Origin: Sphingomonas sp. AOB5
Lineage (GTDB): Bacteria > Pseudomonadota > Alphaproteobacteria > Sphingomonadales > Sphingomonadaceae
Reading direction: 5' to 3'
Assembly (NCBI RefSeq): GCF_029433115.1
Contig: NZ_JARNTV010000019.1
Span: 1 to 64,000, forward strand
DNA length: 64,000 nt
A program made the position numbers and the translations under genes. Below are positions 1-10,136 of the stretch, piece after piece. Under the pieces are notes generated by a model. It worked only from the letters and a program-made list of their open reading frames with translations. It was not told the DNA's origin and did not search any database. How positions within the stretch are numbered: position 1 is the first letter of the stretch; each line of letters opens with the position of its first letter.

Positions 1-487
1 CGCAGATGCGATGCCGTGCGTCGGTCCAGGGCACCGAATGTAGCAGCCACGCCCCGGGCGCCTCCGCGGCGAAATCGATCCCGGCGGCCTCGGGCACCGT
101 CGCCAAGTCGAGCCAGCGGCTTTCCCAGCCGAACGGCGTCGCCCCGGCATGGTGGACCCCGGTCAGCGTCAGCCGCCCGCCATCGATCGCGCGGGTCAGC
201 AACTCCCAGCGATAGGTCTCGCCCCGCGCCGCGATCAGCGCGCCGATATCGGGCACGCCGACCACGGCGGAGCGGATACGCGGCTGTGCCACGAAGGATC
301 CCGCGCGGCGGCGACGCTCGATCAGCCCTTCGCGGGCGAGGTGGCTCAGCGCCTTGTTCACCGTGGCGCGGGCGCAGCCATGCTCGGCGACCAGCTCATG
401 CTCGAACGGAATACGCGTTCCCGGCGCCCATTCGCCCGAGCGGATGCGCGCCTCGATCTGCCCGCGGATGCGTGCCTCGATGGTCAT
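1..487 (-). CDS. hutC: HutC, GntR-family histidine-utilisation repressor (3' end outside window)
   Basis: This is the N-terminal part (about 162 residues) of a GntR/HutC-family repressor; the rest lies left of base 1. The winged helix occupies residues 1-70, with GTRIPFEHELVAEHG and the recognition segment CARATVNKALSHLAREGLI. A UTRA-type ligand domain begins near residue 75 (PDIGALIAARGE). In this family urocanate releases the repressor from hut promoters. The ATG at 487-485 overlaps the hutF stop (484-486) as ATGA, so hutF and hutC are translationally coupled. The hut neighbours and the palindrome at 1792-1809 support the name. Other GntR members share the fold, but the context is decisive. 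Confidence 0.9.
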   Translation of the reverse strand, partial: MTIEARIRGQIEARIRSGEWAPGTRIPFEHELVAEHGCARATVNKALSHLAREGLIERRRRAGSFVAQPRIRSAVVGVPDIGALIAARGETYRWELLTRAIDGGRLTLTGVHHAGATPFGWESRWLDLATVPEAAGIDFAAEAPGAWLLHSVPWTDARHRIC

Positions 488-1788
488 GCCAGCAGCCGGG
501 CGAGGGTGGCGCGATAGCGCGTGGCGATGGCGTCGGCATGGATATGCCGCCCGCCCTGAACCAACTTGCGTCCGTTTCGCCACACGCAATCGATCGGTGC
601 ACGCGAGGCGAAGATCCAACTGTCGAGGATCGCATCGCCGCTGCGGCTGGCAAAGGCGGGATCGTTGGGATTCAGCGAAACCCAGTCGGTATCCATTATG
701 CCGAGGCTCTGCCGCCCGCCGTCTAGCGTCGCCCGGAACAGTCGCCCTCCGGTGGAATGCCCCGGCGTCGCCAGCACGTTGCGCGCCCGTTGCGTCAGCC
801 GCTGGCCATATTCGAGCAGCCGCAATTCCTCCGCTGCATCGATCCGCACATTGGAATCGCTGCCCACGCCGATCCGCCCGCCCTCATCGAGGAAAGGCGC
901 GGCGGGGAACAGCCCGTCGCCCAGATTGGCTTCGGTGATCGGGCACAGCCCAGCCACCGCGCCGCTGCGCACGATCCCGATCCGCTCGGCATCAATCAGG
1001 TGCGTGGCATGGACCAGCGTCCATTTCGGTCCGACCGGCATCTCGTCCAGCAGCCACTCCACCGGCCGCCTGCCAGACCAGGAGAGGCAGTCGGTGACTT
1101 CCTTCACCTGCTCGGCGATATGGATATGGATCGGCCGCCCGTCCGCCACCGGCAGGATCGCGCGCAATTGGTCCGGCGTCGCGGCGCGCAGGCTGTGCGG
1201 CGCGATCCCTGCGATCCCGTCATGCGGCAGCCCCGCGCGGGCGCGGTCGACCAGATCGCCGAAGCCATCGGGATCGTTGAGGAACCGCCGCTGCGCAGTG
1301 CCCGCAGGCGCGCCGCCGAACCCGCCCTGCGCGTAGAATACCGGCAACAGCGTCAGCCCGATCCCGGTCGCTTCCGCCGCTGCGCCGATCCGGTGCGACA
1401 TCTCCGCGATGTCCGCATAACGCGAGCCATCCGGCGCATGATGGAGATAGTGGAACTCACCGACACGCGTGAAGCCGGTCTCCAGCATCTCGGCATAGGC
1501 CTGCGCGGCGATGGCCTCCAGATCGTCGGGCGTCATCCGCTCGACGAAGCGATACATCAGCTCACGCCACGACCAGAAATCGTCGCTCCCCGGCCCGCGC
1601 GCTTCGGCAAGGCCCGCCATGCCGCGCTGAAAGGCGTGGCTGTGGACATTGGGCAGGCCCGGTACACCGATCGCATGGCGTTCGTCGGAGGGCAGGGGAT
1701 CGGCGCCAGTCTCGACCGCGCCACCGCTCACCCGGACCCGATCGGCCCAGCTGCCATCCACCAAAGCGGTATCGAACCACAGGCTCAT
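484..1788 (-). CDS. hutF: Formimidoylglutamate deiminase
   Basis: HutF hydrolyses N-formimidoyl-L-glutamate to N-formyl-L-glutamate and ammonia, the fourth step of the five-step histidine pathway, in the cytoplasm. The 434-residue protein is an amidohydrolase-fold enzyme: the metal motif VHSHAFQRGM lies near residue 50 and HIHIAEQ and GVGSDSN follow later. I chose the ATG at 1788 (MSLWFDTAL) because upstream in-frame starts at 1806 (ATG) and 1824 (TTG) would put the palindrome 1792-1809 inside the coding region. No clear Shine-Dalgarno precedes it, so it may be leaderless. The presence of hutG in the opposite operon confirms the HutF/HutG route. Confidence 0.92.
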   Translation of the reverse strand: MSLWFDTALVDGSWADRVRVSGGAVETGADPLPSDERHAIGVPGLPNVHSHAFQRGMAGLAEARGPGSDDFWSWRELMYRFVERMTPDDLEAIAAQAYAEMLETGFTRVGEFHYLHHAPDGSRYADIAEMSHRIGAAAEATGIGLTLLPVFYAQGGFGGAPAGTAQRRFLNDPDGFGDLVDRARAGLPHDGIAGIAPHSLRAATPDQLRAILPVADGRPIHIHIAEQVKEVTDCLSWSGRRPVEWLLDEMPVGPKWTLVHATHLIDAERIGIVRSGAVAGLCPITEANLGDGLFPAAPFLDEGGRIGVGSDSNVRIDAAEELRLLEYGQRLTQRARNVLATPGHSTGGRLFRATLDGGRQSLGIMDTDWVSLNPNDPAFASRSGDAILDSWIFASRAPIDCVWRNGRKLVQGGRHIHADAIATRYRATLARLLA

Positions 1789-1791
1789 GCG

Positions 1792-1809
1792 AATATGTCT
1801 AGACATATT
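1792..1809. promoter_or_regulatory. Probable HutC operator, 18-bp perfect palindrome
   Basis: AATATGTCTAGACATATT is a perfect palindrome centred between 1800 and 1801. It sits in the 41-bp space between the divergent starts of hutF (1788) and hutI (1830). GntR/HutC proteins bind short palindromes with TGT...ACA half-sites, and hutC is encoded next door. I infer that one site controls both hut operons. Binding itself is not shown. Confidence 0.75.
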
Positions 1810-1829
1810 GATCGGCTTGGCCAAGTCTA

Positions 1830-3026
1830 ATGCGCATGGCGACTCCTGCGGACCGGATCTGGCGAAACGCGCGCCTCGCGACGATGCGCGACGGGCTGGG
1901 CGTGGTCGAGGATGGCGCGGTGGCGTGCCGCGACGGCCGCATCGTCTATGCGGGTCCCGCGGACGGCGCGCCCGATGCCGCCGAGACCATCGACTGCGAA
2001 GGCCGCTGGATCACCCCGGGCCTGATCGATTGCCACACCCATCTCGTCCATGCCGGCAACCGCGCCCGCGAGTTCGAACTGCGTCTGCAAGGTGCTTCCT
2101 ATGAGGAAATCGCGCGGGCAGGGGGCGGCATCGTCTCCACCATGGCAGCAACTCGTAACGCTACCGAAACGGAACTCGTCGCCGCCAGCCTGCCGCGCCT
2201 CGACGCCCTGCTGGCCGAAGGCGTCACCACAGTCGAGATCAAGTCCGGCTACGGTCTGACGCTGGAAGACGAAACCAAGATGCTCCGCGCCGCCCGAGCT
2301 CTGGGCGATGTTCGCCATGTTCGCGTCCGCACGACCTTCCTCGGCGCCCATGCCGTCCCGCCCGAATATAAGGGTGACAGCGACGGCTATGTCGATCTGG
2401 TCTGCAACAAGATGATGCCCGCAATGGCCGGCCTCGCCGATGCCGTGGACGCCTTTTGCGAAGGCATCGGCTTCTCGCCCGAACAGACCGAACGCGTGTT
2501 CGAAGCCGCCGCGGCCAACGGCCTGCCCGTAAAGCTCCACGCCGAACAGCTTTCGAACCTCCACGGCGCAGCGCTTGCCGCCAAATACGGCGCATTGTCC
2601 GCCGATCACCTCGAGCATCTCGACGAAGCCGGCGTCGCGGCGATGGCAGCGGCCGGAACGGTCGCGGTGCTGCTCCCCGGTGCCTTCTATTTCATGCGCG
2701 ACACGCACAAGCCGCCCATCGATGCCCTCCGCGCCGCGGGCGTGCCGATAGCGTTGGCGACCGACTGCAACCCCGGCACCTCGCCGCTCACCTCGCCGCT
2801 GCTGGTGATGAACATGGGCGCGACTCTGTTCCGCCTAACCGTCGAGGAATGCCTGACCGGCGTCACGCGCAACGCGGCGGCGGCGCTCGGCCTGAGCAAT
2901 GAAATCGGCACGCTGGAAGCTAGCAAGGCCTGCGACCTCGCGATCTGGGACATCGAGAGCCCGGCCGAACTGGTCTACCGGATCGGGTTCAACCCGCTCC
3001 ATGCACGCGTGATGGGAGGCGTATGA
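1830..3026 (+). CDS. hutI: Imidazolonepropionase
   Basis: HutI hydrolyses 4-imidazolone-5-propanoate to N-formimidoyl-L-glutamate, the third step of histidine breakdown. The 398-residue amidohydrolase shows the metal-binding HxH in [14 protein letters not shown] (His69/His71), the segment [12 protein letters not shown], the histidine in [10 protein letters not shown] and [12 protein letters not shown] near the C-terminus, all hallmarks of the family. The first ATG (1830) is used; an in-frame ATG at 1836 is an alternative. There is no strong ribosome-binding site, as for hutF across the divergent promoter. The stop overlaps the hutH start by 4 bp, so hutI-hutH-hutG-hutU form one operon. Confidence 0.95.
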   Translation: MRMATPADRIWRNARLATMRDGLGVVEDGAVACRDGRIVYAGPADGAPDAAETIDCEGRWITPGLIDCHTHLVHAGNRAREFELRLQGASYEEIARAGGGIVSTMAATRNATETELVAASLPRLDALLAEGVTTVEIKSGYGLTLEDETKMLRAARALGDVRHVRVRTTFLGAHAVPPEYKGDSDGYVDLVCNKMMPAMAGLADAVDAFCEGIGFSPEQTERVFEAAAANGLPVKLHAEQLSNLHGAALAAKYGALSADHLEHLDEAGVAAMAAAGTVAVLLPGAFYFMRDTHKPPIDALRAAGVPIALATDCNPGTSPLTSPLLVMNMGATLFRLTVEECLTGVTRNAAAALGLSNEIGTLEASKACDLAIWDIESPAELVYRIGFNPLHARVMGGV

Positions 3027-4513
3027 TTATCCGGCCGGGCCATGTGAGCCTCTCCGAATGGCGGGCGATCTATGAAGGCGCGCGCGCCGAACTCGATCCG
3101 TCCTGCCACGCCGGCATCACCGCCAGCGCCGCTGCGGTCGAGGCGATCCTCGCCCGGCATGAGCCGGTCTATGGCATCAACACCGGCTTCGGAAAGCTGG
3201 CCAGCGTGAAGATCGGCGATGCCGATCTCGAAACGCTCCAGCGCAACATCGTGCTCAGCCATGCCGCGGGCGTCGGCGATCCGGTGCCGTTGCCGATCGT
3301 CCGCCTGATGCTGGCGCTCAAGCTCGCCAGCCTCGCTCAGGGCGCATCGGGCGTACGCCCCGCGACCATCGCGATGCTGCAGGACATGCTCGCCCGCGAC
3401 GTCATGCCGGTTATCCCGGGCCAGGGATCGGTCGGCGCATCCGGCGATCTCGCACCGCTGTCGCACATGGCCGCGGCGATGATCGGTGTCGGCGACGTGA
3501 TCGTCGATGGCGCACGCCGCGCGGCGAAGGACGTGCTGACCCCATTGGTGCTGGGGCCGAAGGAAGGCCTCGCCCTGCTCAACGGCACGCAGTTCAGTTG
3601 CGCCCATGCGCTCGCCGGCCTGTTCGAGGCCGAACGCCTGTTCCGCGCCGCCTTGGTCACCGGCGCGCTGTCGACCGAAGCGGCCAAGGGTTCGGACACG
3701 CCGTTCGATCACCGCATCCACATTCTGCGTGGCCACAAGGGTCAGATCGAAGTCGCCGATGCCCTGCGCGGGCTGATGGCCGGTTCAGCGATCCGTGCCA
3801 GCCATGCCGTCGACGACGAGCGCGTGCAGGACCCCTATTGCCTGCGCTGCCAGCCGCAGGTGATGGGTGCCTGCCTCGACCTGCTGCGCCAGGCCGCGGC
3901 AACGCTCGAAGTCGAAGCCAATGGGGTGACCGACAATCCGCTGATCTTCGCGGAAACGGGTGAGGCGCTGTCGGGCGGTAATTTCCACGCCGAGCCGGTC
4001 GCTTTCGCCGCGGATATGATCGCGCTCGCCATCTGCGAGATCGGGTCGCTGTCCGAACGCCGTGTGGCGATGTTGGTCGATCCGGCGCTGTCGGGGCTGC
4101 CCGCCTTCCTCACCCCGCGCCCGGGGCTGAACTCCGGCTTCATGATCCCTCAGGTCACTGCCGCCGCTCTGGTCTCGGAGAACAAGCAGCGCGCCTATCC
4201 GGCCAGCGTGGATTCGATCCCGACCTCGGCCAATCAGGAGGATCATGTGTCGATGGCCGCGCACGGCGCGCGCCGCCTGCTCGATATGGCGGCCAATCTA
4301 GGCCATGTGATCGGCATCGAATATCTCGCCGCCGCGCAAGGCTGCGATTTCCACGCCCCGCTCATGTCGAGCGAAACGCTGGAAGGGGCGAGGGCGCTGC
4401 TCCGTTCGAAGGTCCCGACCCTCGACGAGGACCGCCATTTCGCGCCGGACATGGCGCTGGCGACCGGCCTGTTGCGCGAGTTCGATATCGACCTGCCGGG
4501 AGTATCGCGATGA
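3023..4513 (+). CDS. hutH: Histidine ammonia-lyase
   Basis: HutH removes ammonia from L-histidine to give urocanate, the first committed step. The 496-residue protein has the Ala139-Ser140-Gly141 triad in [14 protein letters not shown], which cyclises to the MIO electrophile, and the family segment [11 protein letters not shown] near residue 50. [10 protein letters not shown] and GVTDNPL are also present. Length matches the usual 500-510 residues. The ATG at 3023 overlaps the hutI TGA and follows a good GGGAGG ribosome-binding site, so translation is coupled. Confidence 0.97.
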   Translation: MIIRPGHVSLSEWRAIYEGARAELDPSCHAGITASAAAVEAILARHEPVYGINTGFGKLASVKIGDADLETLQRNIVLSHAAGVGDPVPLPIVRLMLALKLASLAQGASGVRPATIAMLQDMLARDVMPVIPGQGSVGASGDLAPLSHMAAAMIGVGDVIVDGARRAAKDVLTPLVLGPKEGLALLNGTQFSCAHALAGLFEAERLFRAALVTGALSTEAAKGSDTPFDHRIHILRGHKGQIEVADALRGLMAGSAIRASHAVDDERVQDPYCLRCQPQVMGACLDLLRQAAATLEVEANGVTDNPLIFAETGEALSGGNFHAEPVAFAADMIALAICEIGSLSERRVAMLVDPALSGLPAFLTPRPGLNSGFMIPQVTAAALVSENKQRAYPASVDSIPTSANQEDHVSMAAHGARRLLDMAANLGHVIGIEYLAAAQGCDFHAPLMSSETLEGARALLRSKVPTLDEDRHFAPDMALATGLLREFDIDLPGVSR

Positions 4514-5310
4514 TCGTGGTGATGCGTGGCGATGCACCGCTGATCGTGTCGATCCCCCATGCCGGCACCGTGGTCCCCGACGATCTGGCAGGCGATGTCC
4601 ACTCGCTGGAACGTGCGCGCTACGATGCCGATCTCTATATCGACAAGCTCTATGCCTTCGCGACCACGCTCGGCGCGACCATTGTCCGCACCAGCCTGTC
4701 GCGCACCGTGATCGACATGAACCGCGATCCCTCGGGCGTGTCGCTCTATCCGGGACAGACGACCACCGACCTGTGTCCGCTGACGACGTTCGACGGCGAA
4801 CCGCTCTGGCGCCCCGGCCGCGAACCCGACGAAGCCGAGATCGCCCGCCGCCGCGAAATCTATTTCGAGCCGTATCACAAGGCCTTGGAGGCCGAAATTG
4901 CGCGGCTGCGTGAAGAACATGACGCCATCGTCCTCTACGAAGCCCACTCGATCCGCAGCTATGTCCCACGCCTGTTCGAAGGCGAATTGCCGCAGTTCAA
5001 TATCGGCACCAACAGCGGCGCGTCGTGCGCGCCCGTGTTGACCGAAGCGGTCGAGGCGGTGTGCGAGACCAGCGGCGCCTCGTGGATCACCAACGGACGC
5101 TTCAAGGGCGGCTGGACCACCCGCCATTACGGCCAGCCGGACAAGGGCGTCCACGCCATCCAGATGGAGCTGGCGATGCGCGGCTATGTCGACGAGGTCG
5201 GCCCGTATGACTGGCCGCCACCCTGGAACGAGAAGCGCGCCGAGGCTTGCCGGAAGGCGCTGCGCCACATCCTCATCAAAGCCATCGAATTCGCGGAAGA
5301 GCAGGAATGA
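4510..5310 (+). CDS. hutG: N-formylglutamate deformylase
   Basis: HutG hydrolyses N-formyl-L-glutamate to glutamate and formate, the last step of the route that begins with HutF. The 266-residue protein belongs to the N-formylglutamate amidohydrolase family: [10 protein letters not shown] near residue 15, [13 protein letters not shown] near residue 75, YEAHSIRS near 145 and [13 protein letters not shown] near 200 are the conserved blocks. It is not the arginase-like HutG of the four-step pathway. The start overlaps the hutH stop by 4 bp and its own stop overlaps the hutU start by 3 bp. Confidence 0.93.
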   Translation: MIVVMRGDAPLIVSIPHAGTVVPDDLAGDVHSLERARYDADLYIDKLYAFATTLGATIVRTSLSRTVIDMNRDPSGVSLYPGQTTTDLCPLTTFDGEPLWRPGREPDEAEIARRREIYFEPYHKALEAEIARLREEHDAIVLYEAHSIRSYVPRLFEGELPQFNIGTNSGASCAPVLTEAVEAVCETSGASWITNGRFKGGWTTRHYGQPDKGVHAIQMELAMRGYVDEVGPYDWPPPWNEKRAEACRKALRHILIKAIEFAEEQE

Positions 5311-6962
5311 CCCGTATCGACAATGCCCGCCACATCCAGGCGGCGACCGGAACCGAACTGACCGCCAAGAGCTGGCTCACCGAAGCCCCGTTGCGGATGC
5401 TGATGAACAATCTCGATCCCCGCGTGGCCGAAGCGCCCGAGGGGCTGGTCGTCTATGGCGGCATCGGCCGCGCCGCGCGTGACTGGGAAAGCTATGACAA
5501 GATCGTTGCGGCACTGCGCGATCTGGAGGGCGACCAGACGTTGCTGGTCCAGTCGGGCAAGCCGGTAGGCGTGTTCCGCACGCACGAGAATGCCCCGCGC
5601 GTGTTGATCGCCAATTCCAATCTCGTGCCCAAATGGGCGAACTGGGATCATTTCCACGAACTCGATCGCAAGGGGCTGGCGATGTACGGCCAGATGACCG
5701 CGGGATCGTGGATCTATATCGGTACGCAGGGTATCGTTCAGGGCACCTACGAGACTTTCGTCGAGGTCGGCCGCCAGCATTATGGCGGGGACCTGACCGG
5801 CAAGTGGATCCTCACTGGCGGCCTCGGCGGCATGGGCGGCGCGCAGCCGCTCGCAGCGACGATGGCCGGCGCGCACTGCCTCGCAGTCGAATGCCAGCCG
5901 AGCCGGATCGAGATGCGGTTGAAGACCGGCTATCTCGACGTCCAGGCGACCAGCATCGACGAAGCGCTGGAGATCATCCGCACCGCCGACAAGCCGGTCT
6001 CGGTCGGCTTGCTGGGCAATGCCGCGGAAGTGTTCCCCGAACTCTTCCGCCGCGGCATTCGACCCGATGTGGTGACCGACCAGACCTCGGCGCACGATCC
6101 GATCAACGGCTACCTCCCGCTCGGCTGGACGCTGGAAGAATGGTTCGCCAAGCGCGAAACGGCGCCGCAGGAAGTCGAGGCCGCCGCGCGCAAGTCGATG
6201 GCGATCCAGGTCCGCGCGATGCTGGACTTCCACCATGCCGGGGTGCCGACGCTCGATTACGGCAACAATATCCGTCAGGTCGCGAAGGACGAGGGTGTCG
6301 AGGATGCCTTCGCATTCCCCGGCTTCGTCCCAGCCTATATCCGGCCGCTCTTCTGCCGCGGCATCGGTCCGTTCCGCTGGGCGGCGCTCTCGGGCAATCC
6401 GGAGGATATCTGGAAGACCGACGCCAAGGTGAAGGAACTCACCCCCGGCAACACCCATCTCCACCGCTGGCTCGACATGGCGCGGGAGCGGATCCACTTT
6501 CAAGGCCTGCCCGCGCGGATCTGCTGGGTGGGTCTGGGCGACCGCGACCGGCTGGGCCTGGCGTTCAACGAGATGGTCGCCAATGGCGAACTCGAAGCCC
6601 CGGTAGTGATCGGTCGCGATCATCTCGACAGCGGATCGGTCGCCAGCCCCAATCGCGAGACCGAGGCGATGCGCGACGGTTCGGATGCGGTGTCCGACTG
6701 GCCGTTGCTCAACGCATTGCTCAACACCGCCAGCGGCGCGACCTGGGTGTCGCTCCATCATGGCGGCGGCGTCGGCATGGGCTATTCGCAGCATAGCGGC
6801 ATGGTGGTCGTCGCCGACGGCACGCCCGAAGCAGCCGAACGGCTCAAGCGGGTGCTGTGGAACGATCCCGCCACCGGCGTGATGCGCCACGCCGATGCGG
6901 GCTACCAAATCGCGATCGATTGCGCGCGCGAACAGGGGCTGGACCTGCCCGGTATCCTCTAA
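5307..6962 (+). CDS. hutU: Urocanate hydratase
   Basis: HutU adds water to urocanate to form imidazolonepropionate, using tightly bound NAD+. The 551-residue protein starts at [12 protein letters not shown] (ATG 5307, overlapping the hutG TGA, with GGAAGAGCAGGA upstream). Family blocks are [14 protein letters not shown], the NAD-binding glycine-rich [13 protein letters not shown] near residue 175, [10 protein letters not shown] near 350 and [13 protein letters not shown] near 490. It is the last gene of the hutIHGU operon and converges with the next gene, the two stops overlapping by a few bases. Confidence 0.97.
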   Translation: MTRIDNARHIQAATGTELTAKSWLTEAPLRMLMNNLDPRVAEAPEGLVVYGGIGRAARDWESYDKIVAALRDLEGDQTLLVQSGKPVGVFRTHENAPRVLIANSNLVPKWANWDHFHELDRKGLAMYGQMTAGSWIYIGTQGIVQGTYETFVEVGRQHYGGDLTGKWILTGGLGGMGGAQPLAATMAGAHCLAVECQPSRIEMRLKTGYLDVQATSIDEALEIIRTADKPVSVGLLGNAAEVFPELFRRGIRPDVVTDQTSAHDPINGYLPLGWTLEEWFAKRETAPQEVEAAARKSMAIQVRAMLDFHHAGVPTLDYGNNIRQVAKDEGVEDAFAFPGFVPAYIRPLFCRGIGPFRWAALSGNPEDIWKTDAKVKELTPGNTHLHRWLDMARERIHFQGLPARICWVGLGDRDRLGLAFNEMVANGELEAPVVIGRDHLDSGSVASPNRETEAMRDGSDAVSDWPLLNALLNTASGATWVSLHHGGGVGMGYSQHSGMVVVADGTPEAAERLKRVLWNDPATGVMRHADAGYQIAIDCAREQGLDLPGIL

Positions 6963-7846
6963 CCGGCGAGGTGCGCTTCCACCGCGTCGATGGTCTCGCC
7001 GATCCGCTCGGCGTCCCATGGCCGGGCCAGTTCGAAGATCGGCACCGTGCGAACCACGCCGAGCCACCGGTCGAGATGATCGGCCGGACTGGTTGCGGCG
7101 GGCACGAAGGCGGCGCGATAGGTGTTGGTGATCAGCGCCTTCGCTGCGGCCATGCCGGTCACCGGGCGGATCGAGACCGCATCGTCGCCCTTCGTCAGCA
7201 CAAAGATGGCGCGCAGGGGCAGGGCGGTCTGTGGCTGAGCGTCGACCGTCGGCACCACGAACTTGTCGAGGCCGTCGACCGCGACATCGAGCGCTTCGGC
7301 GTCGCGTCCGGTACGCTCGATGGCGTCGGCCCAAAGGCGCATGCGCGGCAGGCCCGGTTGCGCGTCATAACCACTATCCGCGCCGGGCGTGATCACACAC
7401 ACATCGTCGCTCAGCAGCCGGTGGCCGCGGTCATGGAACGCGGCGGCGAGGGTCGACTTCCCCGCCTGTGATGGGCCGGTAAAGGCGATGGCATATCCGC
7501 CCATGTCGATGGCATTAGCATGAAGCGGCCGCATCCCGCGCTGGAGCAGGGTCGCGCCGATCGCCGATCCCAGCAGGAACAGGCGCAGCCGTGCAGGATC
7601 GGCATCGGGCTTCGCATCGATTTCGATCCGGTTCCCGCCCGACATGCGAAAGCGCCCCACCGGCCGGACGGTGAACACCGCGCCTTCGGGCGTCGAAATC
7701 AGCCCGTGCGCGAAATCTCCGTCCGAGCGAGGCACTGTGCCATGTTCGATCGTCACGTCGGCCACCGATCCTGCCGGAGCCGGGATCAGCTCGGGCAGGG
7801 GGATCTCGGAGTGGAAGGTCAGCCCGAACAGGCGATAGGCATGCAC
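6959..7846 (-). CDS. HPr-kinase-like ATPase of unknown role
   Basis: A 295-residue protein with a C-terminal P-loop domain similar to HPr kinase/phosphorylase: Walker [10 protein letters not shown] at about 124-132 and an acidic pair in LLSDDV (Asp147/Asp148). The N-terminal 110 residues resemble the poorly described domain that precedes such kinase-like modules in proteobacteria. No ATG fits; GTG at 7846 lies 5 bp after the stop of the upstream class-V enzyme, suggesting coupling. No HPr, PTS or lasso-peptide gene is near, so the substrate cannot be named. Family assignment is fairly safe; function is unknown. Confidence 0.6.
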   Translation of the reverse strand: MHAYRLFGLTFHSEIPLPELIPAPAGSVADVTIEHGTVPRSDGDFAHGLISTPEGAVFTVRPVGRFRMSGGNRIEIDAKPDADPARLRLFLLGSAIGATLLQRGMRPLHANAIDMGGYAIAFTGPSQAGKSTLAAAFHDRGHRLLSDDVCVITPGADSGYDAQPGLPRMRLWADAIERTGRDAEALDVAVDGLDKFVVPTVDAQPQTALPLRAIFVLTKGDDAVSIRPVTGMAAAKALITNTYRAAFVPAATSPADHLDRWLGVVRTVPIFELARPWDAERIGETIDAVEAHLAG

Positions 7847-7851
7847 CGGTA

Positions 7852-9078
7852 TCAGCCCAACTGCTTTAGTGCGGCGATCAGCCGATCGACTTCGCCGGCG
7901 GTACTGTAATGGCAAAGCCCGATGCGCAGCAGCCCGCCCTTGTCCGCGAGTCCCAACCGGTCGAGCACCTCCACCGCATAGAAATGCCCCGACCAGGCAT
8001 AGATCTCCTGCCCCGCCAGATGCTGGGCGATGGCATCGGGATGATGGCCCTCGATGGTGAAGCTGAAGGTCGGTACGCGGTCTTCCATCGTTGGCGGGCC
8101 GTAGAGCTTCAGCCCCGGAATGCTCGCCAGCCCCTCGATCAGCCTCGTGCCGAGTTCCTGCTCGTAAACGGTCGCCGCTTCCATCGCGGCGATCAGCGCA
8201 GCGCGGCGGCTGTTCGCCTGCGGATCGGCTTCGCGGCCCAGCCATTCGAGATATTCGACCGTACCGAGCACGCCCGCTTGTCCCTCGAAGCTGGGCGTCC
8301 CGCTTTCGAAACGGTGCGCGCCGCGGTTGCCCGCCGGGCGGACCTTATAGGCTTCGATCCCCTCGACCGTGCTGGATTTGGCCCACAGCACGCCCTGATG
8401 CGGCCCGAAGAATTTATAGGGCGAGCAGGCGAGGAAATCCGCATCCAGCGCCGCGACATCGGTGACTATATGCGGGACCGACTGGACCGCATCGACATAG
8501 ACCAGAGCCGGCGAGTTGGCCCGGACGATACGGATCGCGTCCGCGACCGGGTTGATTGTCCCCAGCGCATTGCTCGCCATGCCGAGCGCGACGAGGCGGG
8601 TGCGCGGGCCGAGCAGGGCGGGCAGGTCGTCCGGATCCCAGCGCCCAGCCTCCGGATCGAAATCGAGCCAGCGTACCGTCACCCCGGCATCGCGCGCGGC
8701 AAGCAGCCAGGGCGCGACATTGGCGTCATGATCGAGCCGGGTCAGTATGATCTCGTCGCCTGCCTCCCAGGTCCGTGCCAGTGCGCGCGACACCGCGAGG
8801 GTAAGCGAGGTCATGTTCTGCCCGAACGCGATCTCCTCCGGCCTGCCGCCGAGCAGGTCGGCCATGGCGGCATGCGCGTCGTCGCTCAGTGCATCGGTCT
8901 CGGCCGAGGTGCGAAAGGCGCCGCCCGAATTCGCGGTCCCGCTCGCCAGATGCAGCACCATGCGCGCCACCGCCAGCGTGCACACCTGCGTGCCGCCTGG
9001 TGCGTCGAAATAAACCCGGTCCATGGGCTGAGAGAGCGCCTTGAATTGTGCGCGGACGGCGTCGATGGGAAAGCTCAT
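7852..9078 (-). CDS. Cysteine desulfurase-like class-V aminotransferase
   Basis: A 408-residue PLP-dependent enzyme of aminotransferase class V, closest by motifs to the 'cysteine desulfurase-like' family. The start MSFPIDAVRAQF (ATG 9078) is typical of that family, followed by YFDAPGGTQV. The PLP aspartate is in YVDAVQSVPH and the Schiff-base lysine in SPYKFFGPHQG (Lys222). The expected NifS/SufS active-site cysteine loop is not evident, so the true reaction is uncertain (desulfurase, selenocysteine lyase or another beta-elimination). It is divergent from an oxidoreductase with only 35 bp between starts, and upstream of the kinase-like gene. Confidence 0.75.
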   Translation of the reverse strand: MSFPIDAVRAQFKALSQPMDRVYFDAPGGTQVCTLAVARMVLHLASGTANSGGAFRTSAETDALSDDAHAAMADLLGGRPEEIAFGQNMTSLTLAVSRALARTWEAGDEIILTRLDHDANVAPWLLAARDAGVTVRWLDFDPEAGRWDPDDLPALLGPRTRLVALGMASNALGTINPVADAIRIVRANSPALVYVDAVQSVPHIVTDVAALDADFLACSPYKFFGPHQGVLWAKSSTVEGIEAYKVRPAGNRGAHRFESGTPSFEGQAGVLGTVEYLEWLGREADPQANSRRAALIAAMEAATVYEQELGTRLIEGLASIPGLKLYGPPTMEDRVPTFSFTIEGHHPDAIAQHLAGQEIYAWSGHFYAVEVLDRLGLADKGGLLRIGLCHYSTAGEVDRLIAALKQLG

Positions 9079-9113
9079 CGCGACGGCATAGGGCCGGACA
9101 GGGAGACTCGGCA

Positions 9114-10136
9114 ATGATCCGCACCGGCGTAATCGGCTATGGCCTTGGCGGCATGGCGTTCCATGCGCCGCTGATCGACGCGGTCCCCGAGCTGGAACTG
9201 GCCGCGATCGCCACCTCGCGGCTGGACGCGGTGCGCGAGCGTTATGCGGACGTCGCGGTGACCGACGCCGAATCGCTGATCGCCGATCCCTCGATCGCGC
9301 TGGTGGCGATCTCGACCCCGAACGACAGTCATTTCCCGCTGGCCAGGGCTGCGCTGGAGGCGGGCAAGCATGTCGTGATCGACAAGCCCTTCGCCAACTC
9401 GGTCGAGGATGGCGAGGCACTGATCGCACTGGCGGCGGAGCGCGGGCTGGTGCTCAGCGCGTTCCACAATCGCCGCTGGGATGCCGATCTGCTGACCGTT
9501 GCGAAGCTGTTGGAAAGCGGGCGGCTGGGTGACGTACGGCTCGCCGAGTTCCGCTGGGATCGCTACCGCCCCGAGGTCAGCACCTTGTGGCGCGACAAGC
9601 CCGGCGTCGGATCGGGCATGCTCGCCGATCTGGGGCCACATCTGATCGATCAGGCGCTGTTGCTGTTCGGCATGCCCGAGGCGCTGACCGCAGACGTCGC
9701 GGTCCAGCGCGACGGCGCGGTGACCGACGATTATTTCGACATCACGCTCCATTACGGCGTCCGCCGCGTGATCCTGTCCGCCTCGCGCCTGATCGCCGGG
9801 GCACGCCCGCGCTTCGCGCTGCACGGCACGCTGGGCAGCTTCGTGAAGCGCGGCCTCGATCCACAGGAACCAGCGATGAAGGTCGGCGGCAACCCCAATG
9901 CGCCAGATTATGGCGTCGAGGACCCCGCCAATCATGGCGTCCTGACCTTCGGCGACGGTAGCACCGAGACGCTCCCGTCCGAACGCGGCGACTATCGCCG
10001 CTTTTACGCCGGCGTGGGTCAGGCCATCGCGAACGGCACGCCGGCCCCGGTCACTGCGCAGGACGCGGTGGCAGGCCTGCGCATCATGGCATTTGCCCGC
10101 CAGAGTTCGGACGAAGGGCGCCGGATCAGCCTTTAG
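9114..10136 (+). CDS. Gfo/Idh/MocA-family NAD(P)-dependent oxidoreductase
   Basis: A 340-residue oxidoreductase with an N-terminal Rossmann fold (GVIGYGLGGMAFHAP, residues 4-18), the ISTPNDSH strand and the EAGKHVVIDKP signature holding the catalytic-region lysine near residue 90. The C-terminal domain carries GMLADLGPHLIDQALLLFG. Enzymes of this family oxidise sugars, inositols or related polyols; the exact substrate cannot be read from sequence. The start ATG 9114 follows GGGAGACTCGGCA. The gene ends 11 bp inside the convergent GH3 gene. Proximity to sugar genes hints at a carbohydrate role. Confidence 0.8.
   Translation: MIRTGVIGYGLGGMAFHAPLIDAVPELELAAIATSRLDAVRERYADVAVTDAESLIADPSIALVAISTPNDSHFPLARAALEAGKHVVIDKPFANSVEDGEALIALAAERGLVLSAFHNRRWDADLLTVAKLLESGRLGDVRLAEFRWDRYRPEVSTLWRDKPGVGSGMLADLGPHLIDQALLLFGMPEALTADVAVQRDGAVTDDYFDITLHYGVRRVILSASRLIAGARPRFALHGTLGSFVKRGLDPQEPAMKVGGNPNAPDYGVEDPANHGVLTFGDGSTETLPSERGDYRRFYAGVGQAIANGTPAPVTAQDAVAGLRIMAFARQSSDEGRRISL

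Noticed and set aside
5184..7334. Long open frame opposite hutU
   Set aside because: High-GC antisense shadow: it lies over hutU and hutG, has no family motif, and ends inside another gene. Similar long antisense frames over 10894-13623, 28579-30558 and 58509-60068 were rejected for the same reason.
6959..9078. Lasso-peptide cluster
   Set aside because: HPr-kinase-like genes can occur in such clusters, but no precursor, asparagine-synthetase-like cyclase or transglutaminase-like protease is nearby.
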